Of a DNA stretch of 59,466 bases, positions 51,155-59,466 are shown piece by piece (within the stretch, counting starts at the first letter, position 1; each line of letters starts with the position of its first letter). The position numbers and the translations under genes were made by a program. The DNA comes from Treponema sp. (lineage in GTDB: Bacteria > Spirochaetota > Spirochaetia > Treponematales > Treponemataceae), in NCBI GenBank assembly GCA_024402505.1, contig JAKSTP010000015.1:1-59466 (forward strand). Reading direction: 5' to 3'. The notes beneath the pieces were generated by a model. The model made no database searches, was not told where the DNA came from, and worked only from the letters and a program-made list of their open reading frames with translations.

Positions 51155-54020
51155 ACGGATTTTTTACCTTTCCTTTTTTAGTTTTTCCTGCTGAAGGAAT
51201 ATCTGTCTTGAAAGAAGATGATGCCTGTTTGCCAGTCTGAAGCACCATTTCCTTTCCATCACTTCGTTTAATTATGCGGATTGGCTCAACTGTCCATTCA
51301 AAATCACCGCTCATCAAAGCCATTTTTGTTTCGTCGCTAAGGTCACCGTTCAAAAGATCAAACTGGAATGTGGTTGCGTCGGCAATGCGCTCAGAATAAA
51401 GAAGTTCGGTCTTTCGTTTTTCTTTTCGAGACACAGTCACGTTGTAGTGAGTAGCCCCTGTTACCTTCTGCCAGCTGAACTTAAATTCCATTTTTCCAGG
51501 ATTGGCCTTGGCATAATCTGCATCAATCACCTGAGGATTTACCGAAAGGCCTTTTACAGAATCCAAAGGACTGATTGGATTTACAGAGAAATAAGTCTTA
51601 TATTTTTCCTGAGTGTTGGAAATATCAATATCGTCCATGGTAAAGGCATTTACAATAATTTCGTAATTTCCTTCACGGAAACCGTCCTCGTTATCCAGTG
51701 GAACAGAGGTTGGAGCAATAAAGTTTTCTTTTCCATCACCATTGATCACAAGAACCGGTTCACGTCTAAGGCCAATAATCTTGTTTACGGTAATAGAAGC
51801 TTTTTTAACTTCATCAACTGAGCTCCATGAAATTGTATAAGGATCTACAATTACCTGTTCTCCCGAAAGTTTTGCCTTATTTTCCAGAGTCTTTTTGCCG
51901 TCCTTAAGCACTACAGAAACCGGTTTAAGCTTAATAAGGGTGAACTTTTCTTCTGCAGTTTCACCCGACAAACGGCTCTTTACGCCAGGAACAGCCAGAG
52001 ATTTTGCCTGAACTTCATAACGGTAGTTTGCCTTGTCTACAAAGTTCTTTGGATGATACATATCTACCAGAGCTTTTGCTTCGTAAACATTATCTTCGTA
52101 AACTATTTCGTTAGTGTCGACACTGTAAATAGTAAATTTATACATATCTGCCCCGGCAACAGGCTCCCATTCAAAGGTGTAAGGTTCTGTTTCCCGGGCT
52201 ACAGCTTTATTTGAAACTTTAAGTTTCTTAGATTTTGCAAGTCCCCCAAGAACAGAGAACACTCGGGAAGGAGTTACAAATTCTGTACCGGTTTCTGGAT
52301 CAACAGAAACGATGCGCCAGTAGTAAGTACCTTCCGAAAGATCTGGTCCCTGAGCCGAAGTATTTGAAGTTACCGTTCTTGAAACAAGCTTTGTAAAGTT
52401 TTCATCCTTTGCAATCTGGAACTCAGTTGTAAAGGATTCAGGCATGTTTTTCTTCCATGAGAATTTTGTATCCTGCAGAAGGTTTCTTGCCACTCCAAAG
52501 AATTCGAATGGTTCTACCAGGTGCTGTTCCATCTGTCCGTCAACAACATAAAGACGGCGGATATTGCTCATTTTTGAAACAGTGCCTTCTGCATCCTGCT
52601 GACTTACTCCCCAGTAATAGGCGCCTTTTTCAAGCTTTGCAGAATTTTCGTATTTAAGGAAGTTTTCTTTTATGTTTGTTTTGAAAACAGGATTAGAAAG
52701 ATCCTCGTTTTTAGAAATAACAAAGTTGTAGCTTTCGGCTTCTCCATCCTGTTTCCATGAGAATGAAATTGGAGCAAGTTCGGCACCTACACTTTCGTAT
52801 CCGTTGTTCTTTGGTTTGAAAAGCACTGGTTCATCAAGGGCAGTCTTCTTGCTGATAATAAAGCGGCCCGTTTCAGAATCAGCCTCGTATCCTGCACGGT
52901 TCAACTGATAGAAAGGAGTTACACGCCAGTACCAGGTGCCTTCCTTAAGTGAAGAAACAATAAGGGATGTTTTATTTGTGTGAAGCTCAGTTTCTGGTGA
53001 ATTAAAATCCGGTGTTTTTGAAATTGATACACGGTATGAAGAGGCATAATCGGCTTCCGACCACTGCAGGCGAACGGAAGGTGCTCTTGTTCTGAACTGA
53101 TATTCGTAATCGTTGTAAGGAGTAATAAGCTCAGGTGGCAGAGATTTAATAATCTGAAGTTTACCCTGAGAACCAACTTCCTTATTTCCAATGCGCCAGT
53201 AATAGTTTCCGGCATCCAGAGAAATGATAATGGAAGATTCTTCTGTTACGTCCATTACCTTCACAAGATTTCTAAAATCTTTGTCGGTGGCAATGTAAAG
53301 ATTAAGCCCATCTTCTGCCGATTCATCACCTTTTTCTAGCTGCCACTGGAAAAGAACGCTCTTCTGCTCTTCTGTGTGGTAAAGAATCTTTTCGGAAGGT
53401 TTTGGATAAACCACTTTCAGTGTTGATGGAGTTACACTTTCACCTGCAACAGAAACTTCGTCACCGGCAAGAACGTTGGTCTGATCAAAAGTAGCACTTC
53501 CCGAAATAACCTTAATGGCCATGGAACTGTCGTCGCCGGAAACTGCACTTAAAGAAGATCCGCTTTCCAGATTGATTTCTACTCCACCGGCAGAAAGAAT
53601 CATCTTATTCTGAGAATCAGTGGAATCAACAAAGGCAGAACCCGAAGAAAGTTCTGTTTTAATGGAATTGTCTTTCTGCATGAAAATCTGGGCCATTGAG
53701 TTGTCGCTAAGTTCAACCCTGTTACCGTCGGTAAAAATAATTACAGCTTCAGAAAGATTTGCCGTGTGGATTGTATCTCCGTTATAAACAGGGGATTCCT
53801 GCTGCAAACGGTCCCAGATGTTTCGACCAAGGAATTTGCGCTGTGCTGTTTTATACTTAAAGGTAACTGTAGCAATTGGCTCTTCGTTCTTAGAAAGAAT
53901 CTTGTTAAAATTCAGATAGAACAGATAGATGCTTGCTACAAAGCCGAGAAGACATAAAAATACGCTGACAGAGTATGGAAGGTAACTACTTCTTGATCTG
54001 TATCTTGTTTTCTTCTTCAT
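51144..54020 (-). CDS. Membrane-anchored FecR-domain protein with Fn3-like repeats
   Basis: This 958-residue protein has a basic N-terminus and one transmembrane helix (about 18-38). It is followed by a FecR-like domain (about 70-190: IHTANLSEAVIIFTDGNRVEL, then SGSAFVDS). A long run of fibronectin-III-like units comes next, each with a YYWRI/WYWRV-type strand (LDAGNYYWRIG; EGTWYWRVTP; KGAYYWGVS; EGTYYWRIVS). FecR proteins carry envelope signals, and the repeats suggest binding to other proteins or glycans outside the inner membrane. I prefer ATG 54020 over TTG 54023. It overlaps the cyclase gene by 35 bases, strong evidence for coupling. Confidence 0.85.
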   Translation of the reverse strand: MKKKTRYRSRSSYLPYSVSVFLCLLGFVASIYLFYLNFNKILSKNEEPIATVTFKYKTAQRKFLGRNIWDRLQQESPVYNGDTIHTANLSEAVIIFTDGNRVELSDNSMAQIFMQKDNSIKTELSSGSAFVDSTDSQNKMILSAGGVEINLESGSSLSAVSGDDSSMAIKVISGSATFDQTNVLAGDEVSVAGESVTPSTLKVVYPKPSEKILYHTEEQKSVLFQWQLEKGDESAEDGLNLYIATDKDFRNLVKVMDVTEESSIIISLDAGNYYWRIGNKEVGSQGKLQIIKSLPPELITPYNDYEYQFRTRAPSVRLQWSEADYASSYRVSISKTPDFNSPETELHTNKTSLIVSSLKEGTWYWRVTPFYQLNRAGYEADSETGRFIISKKTALDEPVLFKPKNNGYESVGAELAPISFSWKQDGEAESYNFVISKNEDLSNPVFKTNIKENFLKYENSAKLEKGAYYWGVSQQDAEGTVSKMSNIRRLYVVDGQMEQHLVEPFEFFGVARNLLQDTKFSWKKNMPESFTTEFQIAKDENFTKLVSRTVTSNTSAQGPDLSEGTYYWRIVSVDPETGTEFVTPSRVFSVLGGLAKSKKLKVSNKAVARETEPYTFEWEPVAGADMYKFTIYSVDTNEIVYEDNVYEAKALVDMYHPKNFVDKANYRYEVQAKSLAVPGVKSRLSGETAEEKFTLIKLKPVSVVLKDGKKTLENKAKLSGEQVIVDPYTISWSSVDEVKKASITVNKIIGLRREPVLVINGDGKENFIAPTSVPLDNEDGFREGNYEIIVNAFTMDDIDISNTQEKYKTYFSVNPISPLDSVKGLSVNPQVIDADYAKANPGKMEFKFSWQKVTGATHYNVTVSRKEKRKTELLYSERIADATTFQFDLLNGDLSDETKMALMSGDFEWTVEPIRIIKRSDGKEMVLQTGKQASSSFKTDIPSAGKTKKGKVKNPYGL

Positions 54021-56133
54021 CAAGGTTTACCTTTTCAAATTCCGGTATATCAATTCCAAGAATTGTTCGAACTTCATTTAGAGTTTTTGGACCGGTTTTT
54101 CCCAATGCGATAGCACAATCATCATCAAGAACGAAATCAGGATCACCTTTGCTGAAAAACTCTACAATATCAAAATTAGGCATATTAACTACGCCATAGA
54201 AATGCTGTGCACCTTTTCCTTTTACTTCAAATTCAACAGGAATCATTTCAACTACAATTTCGTTGGCTTCATTTTCTGGTTTCAAAGTAAAATTGTTTTC
54301 TTTACAACGGATATAATCCATTTTCAGAAGATCATAAGTGTCCTGGGTAATAAGCATGTCGGTACCACAAGGTTTGTTGGAAGCTTCGGTACGGCTGGCA
54401 AAGTTTACTGCATCACCAATGGCCGTATATTCCATCTTATCTTTTGAACCCATAATACCTGCAGTGGCACGACCAGTGTTCAAACCGCGACCAATTTTAA
54501 TGTGAGGTTTGTACTGGGCTCTAGGTTCGTCTTTGTGAGCTTCCGTAAAGGCAGCTGCATCCTTGTTGTATTTCATAAGAGAGTAACGCATGGCAAGTGA
54601 ACCGCGAACAGCATTTACAGCATCTTCACGAACGTGAGCCATGTGCACTTTTTCTGCTTCAATGCGTTTTGGATCGTTTTCAGGAAGTTTTTCGTAATCA
54701 ATATTGTCGTCACGAAGGATTCCCCAAACGGCCATAATAGCATCACCTTCAAATTTATCTACGTTTCCACCGCTAAGAGTAATACAGTCAACCATGCGGC
54801 CCATGTAGTCGTTCAAGAATCCAATAATTTCCCGCGGAGAATCGTTTCCAAACTTGTTCTTAAAACCGTCGGAAATGGCGGTAAATCCACGGATATCCGA
54901 GAAGAAGATTGTAATGTCTTTAAGGTGAGGTTCAAAGTCAATTTCGTTTCGGGCAATGGCTTTAGCAACCCCTTTGTTTGTAAACTTACTGAAGGTGTTC
55001 AGAAATCCCAATTCCGCTTTTGTGGCCTTGTTTAATACACCAATTTCGTCGGAGCGGTTCATTCTGAGTTTATCAAAAATATGTGTTTCGAAGTTACCGT
55101 CCTGGATATCTTCTGCTGCCCGGGTAAGGCGGCTCAACGGACGGGTAATTCCAAATCGTGCATAAGTAAGAACCAATATAATAGAAATAAAGAATACGGC
55201 AAGTGTAAGGTAGATGTTGTTGGTTCTAGTATTTCGAACGGTTTCCAGAACAAGATCCATTGGAACTGTTGTAAAGATAAGTATGTCGCCGAAGGAAAGC
55301 TTTTCGTAGGCACCGTAGTACTGAACTGGTTTTCCATCTTCACCAGTTTCGCTGTAAACCACCTGACGTGCATCTTCGTTGTTCTGGTTTCTTTCCCGAA
55401 CCATCTGCACCAGCGGATGATTTTTAAGGCTTTCACCTACAAGAACACGGTCTGTATCCGGATGACTGAGGATATCATCAGAATCGTTGATCATGAAAGT
55501 TGTGTTTGTAGAGTTGGTTCCAAGAATGTCGGAAATTGATTCAATGGAAAATCCTACGATACAAGTCTGATCAAAACCATTTTCTTTATATGGAAATAAA
55601 AGTGCCATGGAAGGTGTTGAGAAAAATGGAGATGCGTTTAAGGCGATTGTTTCACCTGCACAGCTTCGACCAAGGCTCTGCTCGTTGGCAGTAAGGAAGT
55701 CGTTTACTGTAAAAGATTCAATCTCATTGGAAGTGAAAAAGGAATTATTTAAGAGTTTATGATCGGAAGATTTAGGATTTGATACAGAATCGGCCGACAG
55801 AATGTAAATAAAAGCCACATCCTGATTTCTTTCAAAGAAAAAACTTTCTGCCTGCTTTGCAAAAGCCGAATTGCGGCCGCCGGCACTAACGCTAATCATA
55901 TCCAGAAGCTGGAATACATTCGATCTTATAGTAGAAAACTTATCTTGAACGGTAGAAGCAGAACGGGAGTTGATTGAAAGATTGTTATCTTCCGCTGTAA
56001 CTTTTACGTCATTTCCAACAAGAACGCTGTTCAAAATGGTAACAGCACCAAGGGATATAAGTACAATAGATCCGATAATAAGGGCCAGTTTGAACCCCAG
56101 AGATACACCTTTTTTTACTTTTTTAGTTTCCAA
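53986..56133 (-). CDS. Adenylate/guanylate cyclase with extracellular Cache-type sensor
   Basis: This 715-residue protein has two transmembrane helices (about 13-35 and 298-322) around a dCache-like periplasmic domain. A HAMP linker follows, then a class III cyclase domain (about 400-650). Metal-binding aspartates lie in FFSDIRGF (near 411) and FEGDAIMAVW (near 461); GDAVNFASRTEAS is the third block. The domain carries a longer insert after the second metal site than the CHASE2 cyclase. The start is TTG at 56133, with GAGGAAAG 5 bases upstream. It is the first gene of the nine-gene array that ends at 31620. Confidence 0.92.
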   Translation of the reverse strand: METKKVKKGVSLGFKLALIIGSIVLISLGAVTILNSVLVGNDVKVTAEDNNLSINSRSASTVQDKFSTIRSNVFQLLDMISVSAGGRNSAFAKQAESFFFERNQDVAFIYILSADSVSNPKSSDHKLLNNSFFTSNEIESFTVNDFLTANEQSLGRSCAGETIALNASPFFSTPSMALLFPYKENGFDQTCIVGFSIESISDILGTNSTNTTFMINDSDDILSHPDTDRVLVGESLKNHPLVQMVRERNQNNEDARQVVYSETGEDGKPVQYYGAYEKLSFGDILIFTTVPMDLVLETVRNTRTNNIYLTLAVFFISIILVLTYARFGITRPLSRLTRAAEDIQDGNFETHIFDKLRMNRSDEIGVLNKATKAELGFLNTFSKFTNKGVAKAIARNEIDFEPHLKDITIFFSDIRGFTAISDGFKNKFGNDSPREIIGFLNDYMGRMVDCITLSGGNVDKFEGDAIMAVWGILRDDNIDYEKLPENDPKRIEAEKVHMAHVREDAVNAVRGSLAMRYSLMKYNKDAAAFTEAHKDEPRAQYKPHIKIGRGLNTGRATAGIMGSKDKMEYTAIGDAVNFASRTEASNKPCGTDMLITQDTYDLLKMDYIRCKENNFTLKPENEANEIVVEMIPVEFEVKGKGAQHFYGVVNMPNFDIVEFFSKGDPDFVLDDDCAIALGKTGPKTLNEVRTILGIDIPEFEKVNLDEEENKIQIKK

Positions 56134-56238
56134 AACACTTTCCTCATACTAAATAATAATACATTATGGGAATACTGTATACTATAACGTTGTAGTATTT
56201 TTTTGGTTTTGGAGAAATTTAATATTTAGGTATAAAAA

Positions 56239-56424
56239 AGACCCTGAAACAAGTTCAGGGTGACAAGACTTTGTGTTCAGGGTGACAAGACTTTGTGTTC
56301 AGGGTGACAGTGTCATGCTGAACTTGTTTCAGCATCTATTTATCAAACAGATCCCGAAACAAGTTCGGGATGACATTCTGTTTTTTCGAAATTGTTGTCA
56401 TGCTGAACTTGTTTCAGCATCTAT
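56239..56424. repeat. Palindromic repeat array between cyclase and chemotaxis genes
   Basis: CCCTGAA-type units and half units (56239-56310) are followed by the same 85-bp composite found at 16315-16595 (TGCTGAA palindrome, TCCCGAA palindrome, TGCTGAA palindrome). The last palindrome overlaps the TAG stop of the chemotaxis gene. The rest of 56134-56238 is AT-rich promoter-like sequence before the cyclase. Confidence 0.9.
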
Positions 56425-58508
56425 ACAGTAAACAAACCTATCTGCTTTTTAATCTGATCCATGGCATTGTTTACTTCCTGTACAATTTCCTGCAATCCTG
56501 AAGCTGTTTCATTGATTTTCTTTGCACCTTCGCTCATTTCATCCATGCTGTCTTTCATTACAAGAGAAGCACTCTGAAGGTGATTCATTTCATCAATAAT
56601 TGCCCGTGAACCTTCTGTCATTTCGGAAGAAGCCTGACGTACTTCGGAAGTGCTGTCGTTCATAGAATGAAGAGCCTCACCAATCTGCTTAGAACCTTCC
56701 TGCTGTTCTGTCATGGCGCTCTTAATATGCTGAACCAGCTGGTCAGTTTCTGCAATGCGGTTTGTTACAGAATTGAACATAGCCTGGGATTCTTCAGAAA
56801 CTTCTACCACATGCTGAATTGATTTCATAATTACGTTCAGCTGCTGACCGATTGTTCCAGACTGTGCAGACGAAGTTTCCGAAAGCTTACGGATTTCGTC
56901 GGCAACTACCGAGAATCCCTTACCTGCTTCACCGGCGTGGGCGGCTTCAATGGCTGCGTTCATGGCCAGAAGGTTTGTCTGTTCTGCAATGGCTGCAATT
57001 GATGCATTGGCTTCTTCCAGTGCAATTGACTGCTGCTGGATTTCGGAAATCTGCTGGTTTACATCATCCTGTTTGCGAATACCAGCCTGGGTGTCGGCCA
57101 TAAGACTGTCAAAAGAATCGGCCATTTTTGAAACTGATGCGTCAACAGAATTAATATTGCCAATCATCTGTTCTACGGCAGCACTAGCCTGGGTAACGCT
57201 TGCCACCTGGTTTTCAATCATGCGTTCAAGACTTTCGATATTTGAGGTAATTTCTACCATTGTACCGCTTGTTTCCTGAACACCAGTTGCCTGATTTGCA
57301 ATCTGATTTCCAACACTGTTGATATTTGCAAGGATCTGAGTAACGGAAGTAGTTGTATCAAGGGCCGAAGCAGTAAGATCTTCACCGGTTTTACCAAGGC
57401 GTCCCTGAGATATTTTTACCTCGGAAACAATTTCCTGAAGTTTCTGAACAAAAAGATTGAATCCATTTGCAACAGAACCAATCTCATCTTTTGATTTAAG
57501 TGAAAGCCGCTGTGTAAGATCGGCATTTCCTGTAGCAATTTCGTTGATGGCAGCATCAATAACCCGAAGATTCTTTGTCATAACTCGAGTTACGCCCATG
57601 GCAAGCAAGATACCTGCAATCAGACAAAGGGCAAGAACAACTACAGCGTCAATCTGCATTTTCTGAACACCACTAAAGAAGTAGTCATAAGGACCTGAAC
57701 AAATAATGGCCCAGTCTGTTCCGCTAATTGGCATGTATCCGGTAATGAATTTTTCGCCGGTAGTATCATCTTTATAAGTTACAATATCGTGTTCACCGGC
57801 TGCAGCTTTACTTATAATTCCGGCAAATTCACCTGAAGCTTCATTTTTATAAATTAGACAATCTCTGGTTTTTTCGGAAGATTCATCACCAATAACCTGA
57901 GTAGTTTTTCGTGAAATAATTTCAGGATAGTAGCCTTCCGTAATCACAATATCTGAAACAATTTTACAGATGGACTCACCGTCTACAACGGCAATAAGAA
58001 CACCAATATTTTCGCCGGTTCTTGAACTATAAACAGGAACAGAATAAATGATTGAAAGTTTTCCTGTAACAGTGTTGTAGAAAGGATCCATAAGATTTGA
58101 ACGGCCATGGGAAGAGATTTCAAAATAATCTTTTCCAACTCCACTAATTACAGTGTCCATCTCTGAAAGGGAATTTCCTTCTTTGTCAAAGAAAGCAATA
58201 TTCTGGTAATGGTTATCGTTTTCAAAAAGTGGTCTAAGGAAAATACATTTGTCTTCAAAAGAATTATTTGGATCCCTAATGTATTCAAGTTTTGAAAGCT
58301 GGGAAAGAACTGTAAATTCTTTTACGTTGATGGCAGAAACTTCCTTCTGAGCTTCAAGCATTACTTCGTCAAAATAACTGTTGATAGGAACTGAAATCTT
58401 CTTTTTCCCCTGATCCACCATACAAAAAGCCATAAAACCAAGCGACACAAACATGATGCAGGAAATAAGAACTGTAAGTTTTACTTTGATAGACTGAAAA
58501 GATTTCAT
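56421..58508 (-). CDS. Methyl-accepting chemotaxis protein
   Basis: This 695-residue inner-membrane receptor has a first transmembrane helix (about 10-30), a periplasmic dCache-like sensor (about 32-290), a second helix (about 295-320), HAMP and the cytoplasmic signalling coil with tip [21 protein letters not shown] chose ATG 58508, with GGAG 8 bases upstream; a longer frame upstream runs through the promoter hairpin. Its signalling tip is nearly identical to that of the 9791-11866 receptor, but the sensor differs, so it should detect another ligand. It is followed by a repeat array and then the cyclase array. Confidence 0.94.
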   Translation of the reverse strand: MKSFQSIKVKLTVLISCIMFVSLGFMAFCMVDQGKKKISVPINSYFDEVMLEAQKEVSAINVKEFTVLSQLSKLEYIRDPNNSFEDKCIFLRPLFENDNHYQNIAFFDKEGNSLSEMDTVISGVGKDYFEISSHGRSNLMDPFYNTVTGKLSIIYSVPVYSSRTGENIGVLIAVVDGESICKIVSDIVITEGYYPEIISRKTTQVIGDESSEKTRDCLIYKNEASGEFAGIISKAAAGEHDIVTYKDDTTGEKFITGYMPISGTDWAIICSGPYDYFFSGVQKMQIDAVVVLALCLIAGILLAMGVTRVMTKNLRVIDAAINEIATGNADLTQRLSLKSKDEIGSVANGFNLFVQKLQEIVSEVKISQGRLGKTGEDLTASALDTTTSVTQILANINSVGNQIANQATGVQETSGTMVEITSNIESLERMIENQVASVTQASAAVEQMIGNINSVDASVSKMADSFDSLMADTQAGIRKQDDVNQQISEIQQQSIALEEANASIAAIAEQTNLLAMNAAIEAAHAGEAGKGFSVVADEIRKLSETSSAQSGTIGQQLNVIMKSIQHVVEVSEESQAMFNSVTNRIAETDQLVQHIKSAMTEQQEGSKQIGEALHSMNDSTSEVRQASSEMTEGSRAIIDEMNHLQSASLVMKDSMDEMSEGAKKINETASGLQEIVQEVNNAMDQIKKQIGLFTV

Positions 58509-58529
58509 TCGTAACTCCAAAAAAAAAGC

Positions 58530-58549
58530 GGTGTATAAAATTATACACC
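58530..58549 (-). promoter_or_regulatory. Inverted repeat overlapping the promoter of the chemotaxis gene
   Basis: GGTGTATAA and TTATACACC with an AA centre form a 20-bp inverted repeat. On the minus strand it holds a TATAAT -10 box and is followed by nine T and then GGAG before the ATG. It may be an operator over the promoter, or an intrinsic terminator for transcription coming from pgk. Confidence 0.5.
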
Positions 58550-58586
58550 ACTTTCTCAAAAATCTCCAATAAAATTAGAGACATCC

Positions 58587-58684
58587 GTCATCCTGAACTT
58601 GTTTCAGGATCTTAAGACATCCGTCATCCTGAACTTGTTTCAGGATCTCAAGACATCCGTCATCCTGAACTTGTTTCAGGATCT
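58587..58684. repeat. Three tandem 36-bp palindromic repeats
   Basis: Units with the palindrome GTCATCCTGAACTTGTTTCAGGATCT start at 58587, 58623 and 58659, each preceded by AGACATCC. They are the TCCTGAA stem type of the dispersed palindromic family. There is no gene in 58560-58788. Confidence 0.92.
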
Positions 58685-58711
58685 CATTTTATTTACTAGC
58701 CAAAATAGGTC

Positions 58712-58774
58712 GGCCAGCAAGCTGGCCTCCTCGAGTTTGCTATCTCACAAAGGTTCGATTTAACTCAAACTCGA
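58712..58774 (-). terminator. Hairpins after pgk, possible terminator region
   Basis: GGCCAGC and GCTGGCC (58712-58727) form a GC-rich inverted repeat with an AA centre, and TCGAGTTTG pairs with CAAACTCGA (58731-58739/58766-58774). They follow the pgk stop on the minus strand. No clear T-run follows, so termination is only likely. Confidence 0.4.
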
Positions 58775-58788
58775 CACCGCCATTTTTG

Positions 58789-59466
58789 CTACTTTGTAGC
58801 CAAAATGGCTATACCTGGCAATGTTTTTCCTTCGAGGAATTCGAGAGATGCACCACCACCTGTTGATACGTGGCTCATTTTGTCAGCAAGCTGGAATTTG
58901 TTTACAGCAGCAACAGAGTCACCACCACCAACAACTGTCATAGCACCTTTACCTGTAGCTTCTGCTACCAGGCGAGCAACAGCTTCTGTTCCTTTAGCGA
59001 AGTTTTCGAATTCGAATACTCCAACTGGTCCGTTCCAAACGATAGATTTAGAAGCCAAGATTGCATCTTTGTAAAGAGCAACTGTTTTTGGACCAACATC
59101 AAGACCCATAAGGTCAGCTGGAAGATCAACTGCATCTACTGCAACTGGATCTTTGTCTGCAAATTCTGCAGCACCAACGTGGTCAACTGGAAGAAGGATT
59201 TTTACGTTCTTTTCAGCAGCTTTTGCAAGAAGGTCTTTTGCTGTGTCGAGGAAGTCATCTTCAACAAGTGATTTTCCTACTTCGTGTCCCTGAGCTTTCA
59301 GGAATGTGTAAGCCATACCACCACCAACGATGAGTGTTGAAGCGTTCTTCATAAGGCTTTCAAGAACAGCGATTTTTGATGATACTTTTGCACCACCGAT
59401 GATAGCTGTCATTGGTTTTTCTGGGTTTGTTACCATTGGCTGGATGTATTTAACTTCTTTTTCCAT
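58789..59466 (-). CDS. pgk: Phosphoglycerate kinase, C-terminal part (cut by window edge)
   Basis: The visible 225 residues are the second half of the glycolytic enzyme that transfers phosphate between 1,3-bisphosphoglycerate and ADP. Landmarks are AIIGGAKVSSKIAVLESL, LIVGGGMAYTFLKAQG, the nucleotide site IVWNGPVGVFEFENFAKGT and the C-terminal GGGDSVAAVNKF and VSTGGGASLEFLEG blocks. The protein ends LPGIAILATK as usual. The ATG at the window edge is an internal Met; the real start lies beyond 59466. Confidence 0.97.
   Translation of the reverse strand: MEKEVKYIQPMVTNPEKPMTAIIGGAKVSSKIAVLESLMKNASTLIVGGGMAYTFLKAQGHEVGKSLVEDDFLDTAKDLLAKAAEKNVKILLPVDHVGAAEFADKDPVAVDAVDLPADLMGLDVGPKTVALYKDAILASKSIVWNGPVGVFEFENFAKGTEAVARLVAEATGKGAMTVVGGGDSVAAVNKFQLADKMSHVSTGGGASLEFLEGKTLPGIAILATK

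Noticed and set aside
58587..58684. Three 36-bp tandem repeats as a possible CRISPR array
   Set aside because: The repeats are directly adjacent copies of a dispersed palindrome with no unique spacers and no cas genes nearby.
59464..59466. ATG at the window edge as the pgk start
   Set aside because: The following residues are internal PGK sequence (the GGAKV block lies near the middle of the protein), so the N-terminal half is outside the window.

Overview
The window looks like chromosome of a gut- or rumen-type Treponema (Spirochaetes). The basis is a moderately AT-rich genome with spirochaete-style signalling genes (two class III nucleotide cyclases, two methyl-accepting chemotaxis proteins), a type III glutamine synthetase, BspA-type leucine-rich and beta-helix surface lipoproteins, and hemicellulose genes (GH43, a sialate-O-acetylesterase-like SGNH enzyme, a cellobiose 2-epimerase-like protein). 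The species cannot be named from sequence alone.

Layout. 1-360: a 55-bp direct repeat and tRNA-Asp. 394-9766: housekeeping and metabolism (GntR regulator, glpK, cytidine deaminase, O-acetylhomoserine sulfhydrylase-like enzyme, dnaX, AEC transporter, glutamine synthetase III). Two copies of a 131-bp element, in opposite orientation, lie here, each inside a different perfect hairpin. 9791-18170: chemotaxis receptor, epimerase, mazG, esterase and GH43, suggesting uptake and breakdown of plant oligosaccharides. 18315-27396: a forward run of envelope genes (SH3-like protein, M48 protease lipoprotein, CHASE2 cyclase, DUF1295 membrane protein, a membrane-anchored propeller-like protein, a lipoprotein). 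It is interrupted by a GIY-YIG nuclease gene bracketed by arrays of short palindromic repeats. 27439-31569: an accessory patch with a PIN-Phd-PIN toxin-antitoxin cassette, a BspA-like lipoprotein gene split by one in-frame TAG, an AbrB antitoxin with a broken PIN partner, and a DUF4160-DUF2442 fusion. 31620-56133 (minus strand): a nearly gap-free nine-gene array of cyclase, FecR/Fn3-like protein, barrel-like exported protein and six large, related beta-helix/GLUG/LRR lipoproteins. 56421-59466: a second chemotaxis receptor and the 3' part of pgk.

The large minus-strand array is the most system-like part of the window. Its gene order suggests a sensory cyclase, a FecR-type envelope protein, an outer-membrane protein and a set of mosaic surface lipoproteins made together. 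The lipoprotein paralogues share almost identical N-terminal segments, and the fossil 3' end of a lost paralogue survives between two of them, so the cluster has been growing by duplication and recombination.

Three sequence-level patterns recur. Several genes have near-consensus -35/-10 promoters placed so that transcription should start at or next to the ATG (leaderless mRNA). Palindromic 26-bp repeats with compensating stem changes sit right beside stop codons. Several palindromic operator candidates overlap or adjoin promoters. All functional assignments rest on motif recognition by eye; no database search was run.
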